Assembly (NCBI GenBank): GCA_036346375.1
Contig: CM070502.1
Location: 16,344,924 to 16,408,923 of the forward strand
Direction of reading: 5' to 3'
DNA: 64,000 nucleotides
From: Guadua angustifolia
Taxonomy: Eukaryota; Streptophyta; Magnoliopsida; Poales; Poaceae
The notes beneath the pieces are model-generated. The model was not told the origin of the DNA. It worked only from the letters and a program-made list of their open reading frames with translations, and ran no database searches. How positions within the stretch are numbered: position 1 is the stretch's first letter; each line of letters begins with the position of its first letter. Of this stretch, positions 11,830 to 23,513 are shown in pieces. The position numbers and the translations under genes are program-made.

Positions 11830-14800
11830 ATCCATGTAATATATGGATTGGGAAACATTATGCACGTTTGTGGTTAATATAATGGGGACATTCATACTTT
11901 AACTTGACTCCAAAGTATGCAACTGATACTAGAATGAATACGCATACATACCTTAGGTTTTCCATTTTTCAATGTGATGAGACTAATCAAAGATATTCTA
12001 AATAAACAAGTTAGTCTCGATATAAGATTTGTCATTAATAATAAAATCACATTAATGGATAATCTCAATATTAGATTTGTCATTAACACCAAAACCATAA
12101 CTAATGAAGGTTGAACTTACAGTTGGGTGTTTCTAAGTGAGCCTATTTAAATTCAAAAGATAAGAAAGAATATTGCAACATACAAACAAGCACCGTATAC
12201 TTAAAAAGAAAGAAATAAAAAGGGGGAAATGAGTAGTGCTAAAGAAATAAAAGGGGAAAATAAGTAGTGCTTCTATGCTTTTTGTCTCCATACAAGTTGC
12301 ACAAATTTAAAGCAAGTAAAAAGATAAATAATCACCATATACTTCTCATTTATATTTTAATATTTATGTAACTTAAAAAAAAGACATAGAAACACCTCTC
12401 AAAATGAAACTCGAGCACCGCGTTTTACTCGCAGTGTGTACATGTGCCTCTCCTTGCGCCATGCAAAAGCCAGAAGGAGCTACCCTCTAAGAAAAGAAAA
12501 GAGTAGGGGCCTATTTAGAAGAGTCATAACTTTTCTGAAAAGTTGGTTTCTGGTTTTTTGAGCTAAAAAACAGATGTAGCTTAATTTCTCTTAGCAATAA
12601 GCTACAAAAGTAGATTCTACCTAGTTTTTGATTTTTGCTAATTATATACAGCTTCTAACTTATACCAAAAACTACTTAAAAGCTAAGCTATTGAAGGGGT
12701 TTATTAGCTTTTCGAAAGTTGAAGCTATCTTAAAGCCCCTAAATATGACCTAGGTCAAGGATAAGAAAAAAAGCAGAAGGAAGGAAAGAGAAAGAAGAAA
12801 GATCAAAACATAAATCGTGATTTATGTTCATATGGTGACCGATTAATTGCTATCTTCCACTTGCTGACTGTTGGAATTAATTTTAGAATTAATTCAATGT
12901 AAGGTAAGAAGTCAAATTTAGAGGGTGTTTAGCATAACTCCAGCTCCACAAAAAACCGTGGAGTTGGTGGAGTAAGATAATTCTAGCTTCAGAAATTTAT
13001 GGAGGTAGAGCTGTGGGTACAGTAAGAGTGTTTAGATAGGTCATCTTGTTTACATTTTAGACTAAATATAAACCTAATTCACTTTATTTTAGCCCATAAG
13101 CTCGGATCTGAGGTGGAACTGAGATCTGAAGCTTTACCAAATAGGACCAGTATTGAGTTAGGAGTGTAGGTCTTTAGTCCCATATTGCATAGATAGGTGG
13201 TGGGAAACTAACTTACAATGGGAGCTTTTGTATGGACTTTAGATGAGTTGGTGGCAAAACTAAATGTACACATAATTAGCTTATGTTAGACTATGTACAC
13301 ATGCACGTGCGCATATCGCATATTGTGACGACGCCCTTTGATCATGATTGTCTCTGACTTATGACCTAATGGTGTGTGGCAAATCTCTCCTAATCTCTCA
13401 TATTTTTTCAATTAGAGTTTTCATATTGTCGATGGTTTCCACTTATTCTCTAGTACAATGATAGGTCATAGAAAAAGCAGCTTTTGATGTACAACTAGAT
13501 GGGAATGCTTACATTATAATTTAGGGCTAAGCTATAAACAGCTATAAGTAGCACATCCTATAAATCCCTAAATTAGTTTCCATGTTAACACTAGAGTTGT
13601 ATAGCACTATAGTTATATTTTCAAATCTAGTCACGTAATTACACTGTATAATCCTACAGGATTAGCACGGAATTTTCGGGTTCGAAACTAAGGCGTGAGC
13701 TGACTGACAACGTCTTCTCGCCGACCTGACAGGCTCAGCAAATGCCACACGACTGACACGACGAACACGCGCGCGCGGACCCAGCGCACATCTATTCTCG
13801 TCGCGTCTAATCCATTTCCACTAATCACCAGTGCGTTACACGCCGGTAATTGGACTTGTCCACACGAGTGCGCAAGTGGCATGATTAACTACTTGGTGAC
13901 TTGGCGAGAAGGCAATGAGTTGCCTCCGCGCATTAGCTCGGGCTGCGCCACTGCCGAGGAGGGATGGTGACAGGTGGGGTCCCGTGGCCCTATAGAACCC
14001 GACACGTGGGCCCAGCGTGCTTAAAGTCCCGGCCCGTATTAGTAGGATTTAGGAAGCATGGCAATTAGTTCGCTTTAATTGCAACTAATGTGTTCGCCGT
14101 GGAGCATGCCTCTTAGTTTCAGTTTGCACCTTGGCCTTTTTCCTTTTTGCATCAGTTTGCTGCATCATCTTTTCAGTTTACAGATTCTAAGCTAAGCCTG
14201 AGCTAAGGTTCTATTTAGCAGAGCTCAGATTCTAACTCAGCTCAAAGCTAAAACTTGTAGACTATAATAAAGTGAATTTGTGTTCATAATCAACTTTGCA
14301 AAGCTCCAGATTCTAACTCCAGCTCAGATTCTAACTCCGTTTTTCTATTCATGATCAACTTTGTCTTTTTTATTACTCTTAGCACAGGACGAATTTAATC
14401 ATGAAATTTTATATGTAGATGGGGGTAAGCTGAGATGTACATCCATGATTTTTTTCAGAATTTTTTAAAACTTTTTTTAAGTAGAGTTATACGGTGGTTT
14501 CATCAAACATTTAATTGCATAGGATATTTTACCAAGTACAGCCCTAGTAAGTTCAAAACAATAGAATTGATGATATGTTGAAAGCTTACTCGCTCAGGCG
14601 TTAAATATATGTGTTTTAGACATTAAATACTTCAATCGCTATTTTGTATTATTATATAATTATAATATCATATCATATACGAGCAGGGCGATACTAAGGT
14701 GCCGACCCTGGCAACCTAAAAAATTTCAAAAGTGCTGCAAAATTATCTTTTTAATAGATCAAATTTATTGATTAAATTGATTCCAATTTTAGTGGTTTAA

Positions 14801-15147
14801 GATTTCTAATATTTTAGAACTATTTGTATTATATTTTTAGTAAATTTTAAATATATATGCTGAATTTATGATTTTACGAAATTATCGTACAAAACTACAG
14901 AGTTGTACATGTGATATGCATCACTAAAGAAAATTTTCAAATTCTGCCAGGTATACGAGAAAACATATGCGAGAGAAAAATATATTTTATATTAAATCTA
15001 AGATACTAAATTCACTTGATACTTTGACACAATGTTTGGCCGCACGTAAATATTTATCGTTGAGTATAATCTAAGCTGTGATTGGTCCAAAACTTAAACA
15101 ATACGAAGAAAGTCAAAGTGAAAAAATAATAGTTTGATTAATGGCTT
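11830..15147. other. gene-free AT-rich stretch with possible MITE remnants
   Basis: No host gene recognised. Two segments look like decayed MITEs: about 12507-12752 (GGGGCCTATTTAG at the left, CCCCTAAATATGACC at the right) and about 12919-13147 (GAGGGTGTTTAGCATAACTC at the left, TTACCAAATAGGACC at the right). A third segment, about 14205-14345, repeats CAGATTCTAACTC three times. A GC-rich patch at 13680-14040 holds a short minus-strand open frame without recognisable similarity. Remaining sequence is AT-rich and unassigned. Confidence 0.4.
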
Positions 15148-15155
15148 AAGATGAT

Positions 15156-16106
15156 TAGGGATGGCAATTGGGTGGGTATTTCTAGGAACGACTGCCATCC
15201 ACCCAAATTCAAAATTTGAAACCATATTATCCGCCTAAACCCACTAGATTTATTAGTACAGATCTATATCTATACCCAAACCCAATGGACACCTAATACC
15301 TATGGATACCCATAGGTAGCAAGCTGTACTGAAAACAGACAATTAATATAGGCTATAGGTGACCAATAGTATTTCAGTTTATTTTATTTAATCAACACAT
15401 TACAATGGTCTATAGGTTACCAATAATATTGCAAGTTCAATTTAGTACATATAAGATATTTGATGGCAAATACTACATCCCATAGCATTTTCATAGAAAG
15501 AAATGTGTTTTTATAGATTGTATTTGGTTTCAATGAACAAGATGATAATCATTAGAGTAAAATATGAGACAGTGATATATAAGCTTATTCAATGACTAAG
15601 ATAAAATATGAAACTCAATTGATCTGCATTTAACTCAGTCATATAGCATACACTTAATACTTATGATTATAGTGATTGCAGAGATGTCAGCACATAATAG
15701 AGCATCGTCTAATAGAAAGAGCATGATATATACACAATAAATTCAGAGCATGATATGTACAAAATAAATTAAAAGTATGATATATGCTCAACAAGTTCCT
15801 GAACATAGTATTACCTTTTAAAGTGTTATGTGTGTCTCAATTTTCTAATATATATCTTATAAAAAATATAATCTATATGTCATAGGATACCTATCTCTCA
15901 TTTAGATAGTTACGGTTTCAATTTTCTAATATATATCTTATAAAAAATATAGTCTATATGTCATAGGATACCTATAGATACAAATTGATACCCACATATA
16001 TCCTATTAAATCCGAAAATACATAAATTTAAAGTGCTATTTATGTCCACTCTTATTAAATCAGATATCCACGTGTATCCAAACCTATAGCAAAACTGCCA
16101 TCCCTA
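15156..16106. mobile_element. non-autonomous hAT element with 8-bp target duplication
   Basis: The terminal inverted repeats TAGGGATGGCAATT (left) and AAACTGCCATCCCTA (right) are flanked by a perfect 8-bp duplication AAGATGAT at 15148-15155 and 16107-16114. Eight-bp duplications and this terminal form indicate the hAT superfamily. The element is 951 bp, AT-rich and has no transposase frame. Inside it, 15837-15894 is repeated nearly exactly at 15918-15975. Confidence 0.9.
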
Positions 16107-16236
16107 AAGATGATAAGATCCCTCGAGTTAGTCGGTTATGTTCCTCTCTCATGTGGCCTTTTCATTTTGCTGCTAGCTATTTTATTTCTTTTAAATTTGT
16201 TTTGCCCCCACTCGCCACTGCTGCTGCTAGTTCCCT

Positions 16237-17072
16237 TCAGCACTTGGGTCTCCTCGCGTCACCCGGGACGGGAGTGCGCGCGTGCGTGGTGTGAGTGGGA
16301 AGTTACTCGGGAACTAGCAGCAGCAGTGGAGGCTGCAAGAGTGGCGGGGAGAGCCAAACAAAACCGAGCTCAAGCCGCTCCGGGATCTCCATCTTTAGTT
16401 GTCCAAGGTGATTTTCTTGGCCCCTTTTCTTCTTGCTTTGTTTGGTTTAGTTTTGTTTCGTTCTTGTTTCTTGGGGAAGTATTAGTGATTAAAACGGGGC
16501 AAATGATCAATTCTCCCCATTTTTACTATTGTTTCTTTTCTTTGCTTTCGTTTATGTGGGAAAAGATCTCAATGTGCCTAGTTTTGCTGTAGATTGCCAG
16601 ATGGATTTTAGAATTTTTCCTTTGGTTCCGGAGTCCGGACTTCCGGATGCTTAGGTTTCAAGAAACTTAGGCCTACTTTGGTGAATTGGAGTTTACTCAA
16701 AAAAATTCATGACCAATCGCGTTAAGCTGCTTCTTGTGTGTTTCTCTGCAGATTCGACCGCTTCCGGCACCTACATTTGCCCTCTTGGTGCCAATAATTG
16801 GACGAGGAGAAGGCTGGATTCTTGGTGGGTGGAATTCTTTCGATTGCAGAGAAGTTGCAGGTTGCTTCAGGTTCTTGGGAAAAGGTGCTTTGCTTAGTGG
16901 CGTCGCACCCTACTCCTGCACCTTGCTTAGTGCCATGAATCAGAAGATGAAAAACTTCCCCTGAGTTTTAATCCTCCCAATTGTTTCAAGATTTTCCTCA
17001 CTTGGTGGACATAATCACCTAGAGGTGACCGGATATTGCTCGGTGGTTGAGCGCTTGTGATGCTAAGGTTTG
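16237..17072 (+). promoter_or_regulatory. 5' leader and promoter region of the AGC kinase gene
   Basis: GC-rich sequence from about 16237 gives way at 16409 to CCAAG/GTGATTTTC, a plausible 5' splice site. A pyrimidine-rich tract ending TTTCTCTGCAG at about 16751 is a plausible 3' splice site, suggesting an intron in the untranslated leader. The open frame at 16110-16592 spans this region but has no coding character. No clear TATA box was identified. Boundaries are inferred. Confidence 0.4.
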
Positions 17073-19741
17073 ATGGAGGTAGTTGATAAGACTGCCGAGC
17101 CAAAAGGCCCTTCGGTGGCCACTGCTCAGCAGCCAAATAATTCAGAGTTGCCAATATCAGTAGTGATAAATGCATCAAGGGATGGGGTGAGCTCACAGCA
17201 GCCGGATGAGAAGGATCTATCGGCTGAAGGCGAGGAGAGCTTTCGGAGCGAGGAATCATCAGATGAGGGTGGCCGGAGTTCGTTCTCCGGGGTGAGCCAC
17301 CCTCCAGAGCCAATTGATGTGGATCTCATGAGTACGGTGTATGTCGCAATTGACGAGAAGTCAGAGCCACCAAGGTGCTTGATGCGAGGCCTATCGGCTA
17401 AAGCACCATCTATGGAAGACCTTTTGATCCATGGCACGGATGTGAAGCCGGATGTGGTTGTCAGCATAGGCAATGTCAATGGTTTGGTTGAAGCGAGGAA
17501 GGTGTCCGGTGCTGTGGTGGCGTCACCATTCCCAGTGGTGCGCGTTCCAGAGCCTGTTGAGGCTGTGCCCTCAACTCAGGCCTCAGAGGAGAAGGATTGC
17601 ATCTGGGATGCCTCCCTCCCTCCCAGTGGCAACGTCAGCCCCCACAGTAGCAGTGACAGCACTGGTGTGGTCGCTACCAAAAACATCAGGAACAGCTGCA
17701 CAAGCACATGTAGAAGTGTAGTCCTAACCGGTGAACCCATGGTTACCGTGGAGACGACACGCGATAGCACAAAGGGTAGCTTCAGAGGTAACTCGATGGA
17801 AAGCACAAAGACTAGCATGAGTCGAGCGAGTGATAGCAGTGGCGTTAGCGATGACAGCAACTGGAGTAGCATCATAGGAGGTACTAGCAAACCTCACAAG
17901 GGCGATGATCCTCGATGGAGAGCCATCCTTGCTGTCCGAGCTCGGGACAATGCGCTTGGGATGAGCCATTTTAGACTGCTCAAGCGTCTTGGGTGTGGTG
18001 ACATTGGTAGTGTGTACCTCTCAGAATTGAGTGGGACAAGGTGCTACTTTGCAATGAAAGTAATGGACAAGGCATCATTGGCAAGCAGGAAGAAGTTGAA
18101 CAGGGCCCAAACTGAAAGGGACATTCTGCAGCTTCTGGATCACCCATTCCTTCCTACTCTGTATACACACTTTGAGACCGACAGATTTTCGTGTTTGGTC
18201 ATGGAATTCTGTCCGGGTGGTGATCTGCACAAACTGCGACAGCGGCAGCCTCGAAAGCACTTCTCTGAGTATGCAGCAAGGTAATTCATGTTCGAGCATA
18301 TGGCAGTTTCTTAGACAAAATTGCATATTGAGCAGCGTTTGTTTTTCAGCAAGCCATGTGCCTTACTGTCCTCCTTATTCAGAAAAAGCCTTACTGTCAT
18401 ACTTATGTTGACATCTTATTTTGTACTCATTTAATTTTGGAATCCAATTTTCGTCAACTATCATAGTTCATTTTTACACTGTTTTTTTAAAATTTGAAAT
18501 TACTTGGCTGTCTAGTGATGGAAATTTGGGAAACTGGTGTATGACGAAAAGTCGTCACTAGACCAGCAGCCATGGAGTACAAGAAGTATTTATGAACAGA
18601 GGGTCCATGATGCTTACATTATAATTTCCACGGATTGGGACATATATTAGTACATGCTGTACAGTTATGCCCTATGAGGCTGTGATGATGCGTGCAGTGG
18701 ATAGCTTCATAGCATGACAAACAATTAAGCATGCTCAAGTATGTTTTCCTACAGTGTTTTACAGTTGGAGTACATGGTAGCTTCTTCTGTGCAATAACTA
18801 CTGTACTGAGCATACAAGGATTGTTTTCTGCGTGAAGTACTGACGTGATTGGTGCGTGTACCCTGAGCAGGTTTTATGCTGCAGAAGTACTCCTAGCTCT
18901 AGAGTACCTGCATATGTTGGGAGTTGTCTACCGGGATCTGAAGCCGGAGAACGTCCTGGTGCGTGACGACGGCCACATAATGCTCTCCGACTTCGACCTC
19001 TCTCTGAGGTGCGCGGTGTCGCCTACGCTCATTAGAGCACCGGCGTCTGATTCCGATCCCAGAAGAGCTGGCGGCTCGTTCTGTGTGCAGCCCGCTTGCA
19101 TGGAACCTTCTTCAGTCTGCATCCAGCCTGTGTGCTTCATGCCCAAGCTGTTCAGCCAGAAGAGCAAGAAGCAGGGCAGGAAGCCGAGGTCTGAGCTGGG
19201 ACAGAGCGCCACCACCCTGCCAGAGCTCGTCGCCGAGCCGACGACGGCTCGGTCGATGTCCTTCGTTGGGACTCACGAGTACCTGGCCCCGGAGATCATC
19301 AAGGGCGAAGGCCACGGCAGCGCCGTCGACTGGTGGACGTTCGGCATCTTCCTGCACGAGCTCCTCTACGGCAAGACGCCGTTCAAGGGGTCGGGCAACC
19401 GCGCCACGCTGTTCAACGTGGTCGGGCAGCAGCTACGGTTTCCGGAGTCGCCGTCGACGAGCTACGCGAGCAGGGACCTCGTCAGGGGGCTCCTGGTAAA
19501 GGAGCCGCAGCATCGCCTCGGCGTGAAGCGGGGTGCGGCCGAGATCAAGCAACACCCCTTCTTCGAGGGCGTCAACTGGGCGCTCATCCGGTGCAACATG
19601 CCTCCCGAGGTGCCGAGGCCCGTCAAGGCCGAGCTGCCGGCAGTGTGCGGCATGGCAGAGCCGGTGGGGAGCGGCAGCAAGAGGGTGGCAGGCGCCGAGG
19701 TGAAGTCCGGCGGGAAATACCTCGACTTCGAGTTCTTTTAG
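17073..19741 (+). CDS. AGC VIII serine/threonine protein kinase (D6PK/PVPK-1-like)
   Basis: Two coding exons, 17073-18280 and 18871-19741, join in frame across a 590-bp GT-AG intron, giving 692 residues. The ATG at 17073 is the first in frame. Residues 1-299 are Ser/Thr-rich and probably disordered. The kinase domain starts at about residue 300 with a glycine loop (LGCGDIGSVY), the ATP-binding lysine is K329 (FAMKVMDK), the catalytic loop is YRDLKPEN with D425, and the metal-binding motif is DFD (443-445), not DFG. DFD, an insertion of about 90 residues before GTHEYLAPE (536-544), and a C-terminal DFEFF that matches a PDK1-docking PIF motif define plant AGC VIII kinases. Relatives phosphorylate PIN auxin transporters at the plasma membrane; that role is inferred here. 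It is convergent with TAF4. The exact subgroup is uncertain. Confidence 0.93.
18281..18870 (+). other. intron of the AGC kinase gene
   Basis: Donor AG/GTAATT and acceptor GAGCAG/G. The intron falls between the N-lobe and the catalytic loop; the split Arg codon (AG+G) restores the frame FYAAEVLLALEYLH. Confidence 0.88.
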
Positions 19742-20261
19742 CTGTTGTGTCCAGTGGCTGCGGCCATTGTTGTTTCCAGTTTGTAATTGCATGTGGTGTT
19801 CCTTCCTGGATCTGATTTGACCAGTGTTAGATTTAGCGCTATTTTAGTTCGCACGTATCTAACACTATGGGAATCAGGACAGGAAAAATATTAATTAGAA
19901 CAATGACTTTGCAAATTATGGTGTGCACGACTGCACTGAGCGAGCATTGCATGAGAACACAAGAACAAATGATCAGGTTGATTCAGGCACAAGCAGGGAG
20001 CGGTCTTCTTGCCATCACATGATACACTCTACATAGCAATTTTTACAGAACCGTTTTGATGACAATTCACCACTTTATGTGTTAACAGATCTGTCATGTC
20101 AACTAGCTGACACTGTCGTCAATTTATCTTCCCACTCGAAACCACACCGAATGGAAGGAGAGCGATAAGTTACGCGTTAACATCGTTGCACATGACTCGC
20201 AACTAAAAGCACCGTTACAAATGATGGGTATACGTTACATTAAATATATGACTCTTCCAGA
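19742..20261. other. shared 3' region between convergent kinase and TAF4 genes
   Basis: 520 bp between the stop codons of the plus-strand kinase and the minus-strand TAF4 gene. It must hold the 3' untranslated regions of both, so overlapping transcript ends are likely. No open frame or repeat of note was seen. Confidence 0.6.
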
Positions 20262-23200
20262 CTAATCTGTGTTAGAATCTCCGGGCAATCGCTCATAGAG
20301 ACGATAAATCAGCCGCGATTTTGTCATCTGAGGCTCCCTCTCAAGGGCACAGATCACATCCTTCACAGAAATAGTTCGTTGTGGCCCTTTTGAGTGAGGC
20401 ACTGCAAATGGACCCCTGCCTTGCCTGTTCATGCCACCTGAAATAAACAGTATGATGTGTACCCTGACTCCTGAGTTCGGAACGCTCTCTACTACTGCAA
20501 TATGAAAATGCGAAAAAAAGGATTGATGAGAGGCTACTGCTTAATTTACCAGTTCCGAAGGCTGAAGAATGGGTCCTCTTCGAAGCTTCCTGGTTTTCCA
20601 TGAGACCTTTTCCAAGCATATGCGATGGCCTTGGTACCGGTGCTCGCTGTGAAGCAGATCCTTCAAAGCCTTCTCGCTTCTGTCTGGCTTGTTCAGCCAT
20701 CAGCTGCCACTTTGACAGCATATCACTTCCTCCAACTGCCTGTCGGGCAGCAACATTTGCAGCTGTTGTTCTCATTTTATCATCTTCTTCTTTGTTGGGC
20801 TGTACGAGGTTTAAGGATATCAGGAAAAGAAGGGCTGCCAAACTGAGAGATCAGATCAGAAAAAGTTACCTTCACATTCTTTGGACGAGTTTCCTCTTTT
20901 TCTTTGTCCAAGTCCGCACCACCACTGCTGTCAACCTGCACACAAGGATATAATTAATTAAAATGACTAACAACACTTAGGGCATGTTTGGATCCATTAG
21001 CACTAATAGTTAGCTGCTAAAATTAGCTAAAGTGGATCCAAACAGGCTAGCTAATAACCCAGTTAGCTAACTAAAGTGGATCCAAACAGTTAGCGCTAAC
21101 CTAACCTAATAGTTATCTCATTAGCTGGTTCTCCCTTGCTAATTTCTGCTAATAGATGGTGAAATGACTAATATATAACCAACTACCTATTAGTGCAAAC
21201 AAACTCTAGCTATTAATGCAAGGGTACAATGGACATTTCTATCAACAACTAAATTTTCAACCACCTATTAATGACTAATATGCCATCGACTAGTAAATAC
21301 TATTAATGCAAGGGTACAATGGACATTTCTATCAACAGCCCTAGCTAATAATTAGCCAGCTAATAATTAGCCAACAATTAACTATTAGCTAGCTAACTAT
21401 TAGTGCTAATGGATCCAAACATGCCCTTACTAAAATTCTTGGCAACTAAAAGTGACCAAATAGATCTTCTGGTATTAAATCAGGGACAAATGTATTTCCC
21501 AACAATCTTGTCCAGTTTAGAGCATCAGCAAGACAAATGGAATTGCAAAAATACAAATGAAATTGATGAACTCTGATGGATTTATAGCTAACCAGTATAA
21601 AATAATGTGCCATTAATCAAATAATAGAATGATAGTTCAATGGAGCAACTAAAATGTACAACATATCATGCAAGTTGTACATATACAAATAAAATGGAAA
21701 TTATTAAACACCTCAGTTTGTTTCTTGTTCTTGTCAGTTTCCTCTGCTTGTTTTTTATCCCATTCTTCTTTAGCTTTCTGGTTCATCTGCAAAATTTGAC
21801 GGCCAACATCTGAAGTAATAACTAGTCGATGCCCAGTCTTTTCTGTGTCGATTCTCTAGCAATAAGAAAAGCATGGTTAGTACCTCAGAATAACATACTA
21901 TACCATAAATTCATAATTGAATGTTGTGTAATAAAAACAAACCTGCTTTGATATTCTTACGAGAGTACTTATTAATCTTCGCAATCGCTCCTCGACACAC
22001 TGAACAAGAGTTAAAGTTAGACATATTACCACAAATTCACATTATTCTTAAGGACAGTCCTATGAGTAACTCACCATTGATAAACAACGCTCAACATCAT
22101 TGCTAATGCTCTCCAAGTTGCATTTAAGAACTGCCAAAAACATGTCTTCAGTTAGTGTTGCTTTCAAAGCTTATATTGTATATGTAATATGATTTTACAA
22201 TGTCAATATCAAGTTCAAAGGAATTAACTGGTTCCTGCTAGTTTCCTCAGAAGTGGGACCTTCTGCAGAAAGAGTTTTTCTTCTTCTTCCTGTACAATTC
22301 TTCGTGCTGCTTCTGAGGCACGGCTCTCTTCCTTGGGGGTAGAGAGTAGCTGTTCTTCTTCTTCCTGTTAAAGTGTACCGATGAAATATAACAAAGGTAT
22401 ACGAAAGAAAGCAAACATCGCCCAGCAAGATACATACCCTAAGATTAACACCACTAACAGCTGTGACATCATTAAGTTGATCGATGCTTTGTTCCTGTAA
22501 GGCTCCAGATGTCTTCTGCTTTTTGCTAGTGAGACGAAGGAAATTAGCTTGGGGTTATGCATAAAATGCAAATGCTCCATAGTACATTTAGAAATCAGAT
22601 AATATAACAGAACAGATGGAATGATGTAAATTATAAAAACCTAGATGGTGGCGGTGTAGAGCCTGCCATTTCCAATGATTTCTTCTGCCCACCAGATTTC
22701 TTAGTCCTTGTGGCAGGCGGTGTAGATGTGCTAGGGGGGGCCTGAGTGTAGTCAGATGAGTAAATGTACAATTTACATGTGGAAGGCATTTAAAAATTGC
22801 ATAGTTGCTATGAGGTATGGAAAAAATGCAAAGGATATTTGGACTTTCATATATATGCGCTATAAAAACTGAGCATTTCTGCGTATGCTATTATAAAGCA
22901 TCTAATTTTCCACATGCTATTGTGGAAGTAAATATCCCTAGAACTGCTGAAATACCATATGGTTATTAGAATTTTCTGAAGATGCATATTTTACCGCCCA
23001 GGAGCTTCTTCCTAAATTCATTAAAACTATCTTGTACACCTTGCATGCACCCCCCTTCCCCACCCCCAAAGCTCTATGTTGTGCTGCTGTCAGTACCATC
23101 TAACACCCCACCCCCCTCCTCCCTGCACCCTTATGTACTTCGCAGACTCCATTAAGCACCAAGAAGCTGCCCTCAGAACCATTACAGTTTTGAACATGGT

Positions 23201-23474
23201 TATCAAGGCACCCAGGTGAAGGGAGTAGCCTAGGTGCCACCCAGTTGACCAGGATGCAGCACCAATTAGACTATTAAAGGAGAAAATTTGAGAAGAGAGA
23301 ACGGTAAAAGAGAAGAATGGAAAAGAAGACAGAGGGCGACCACCTCCAACCACATCTTGATGCCGCCGCTGCCCTGGGAGCTACTGACACAGAGATCAGA
23401 GGGGGAGAGGATTTTTCAATGGGGCTTGCAATGGCGGCAGCTAGGTTAGCTCTCTCATGATTCAATCCCATTCC

Positions 23475-23513
<39 letters not shown>

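Noticed and set aside
17070..17072. TTG at 17070 as the kinase start codon
   Set aside because: The next codon is ATG at 17073, which is the expected start in a plant nuclear gene.
19083..19815. Open frames overlapping the kinase C-lobe in other frames
   Set aside because: Arg/Ser-rich frame shadows of the conserved kinase exon.
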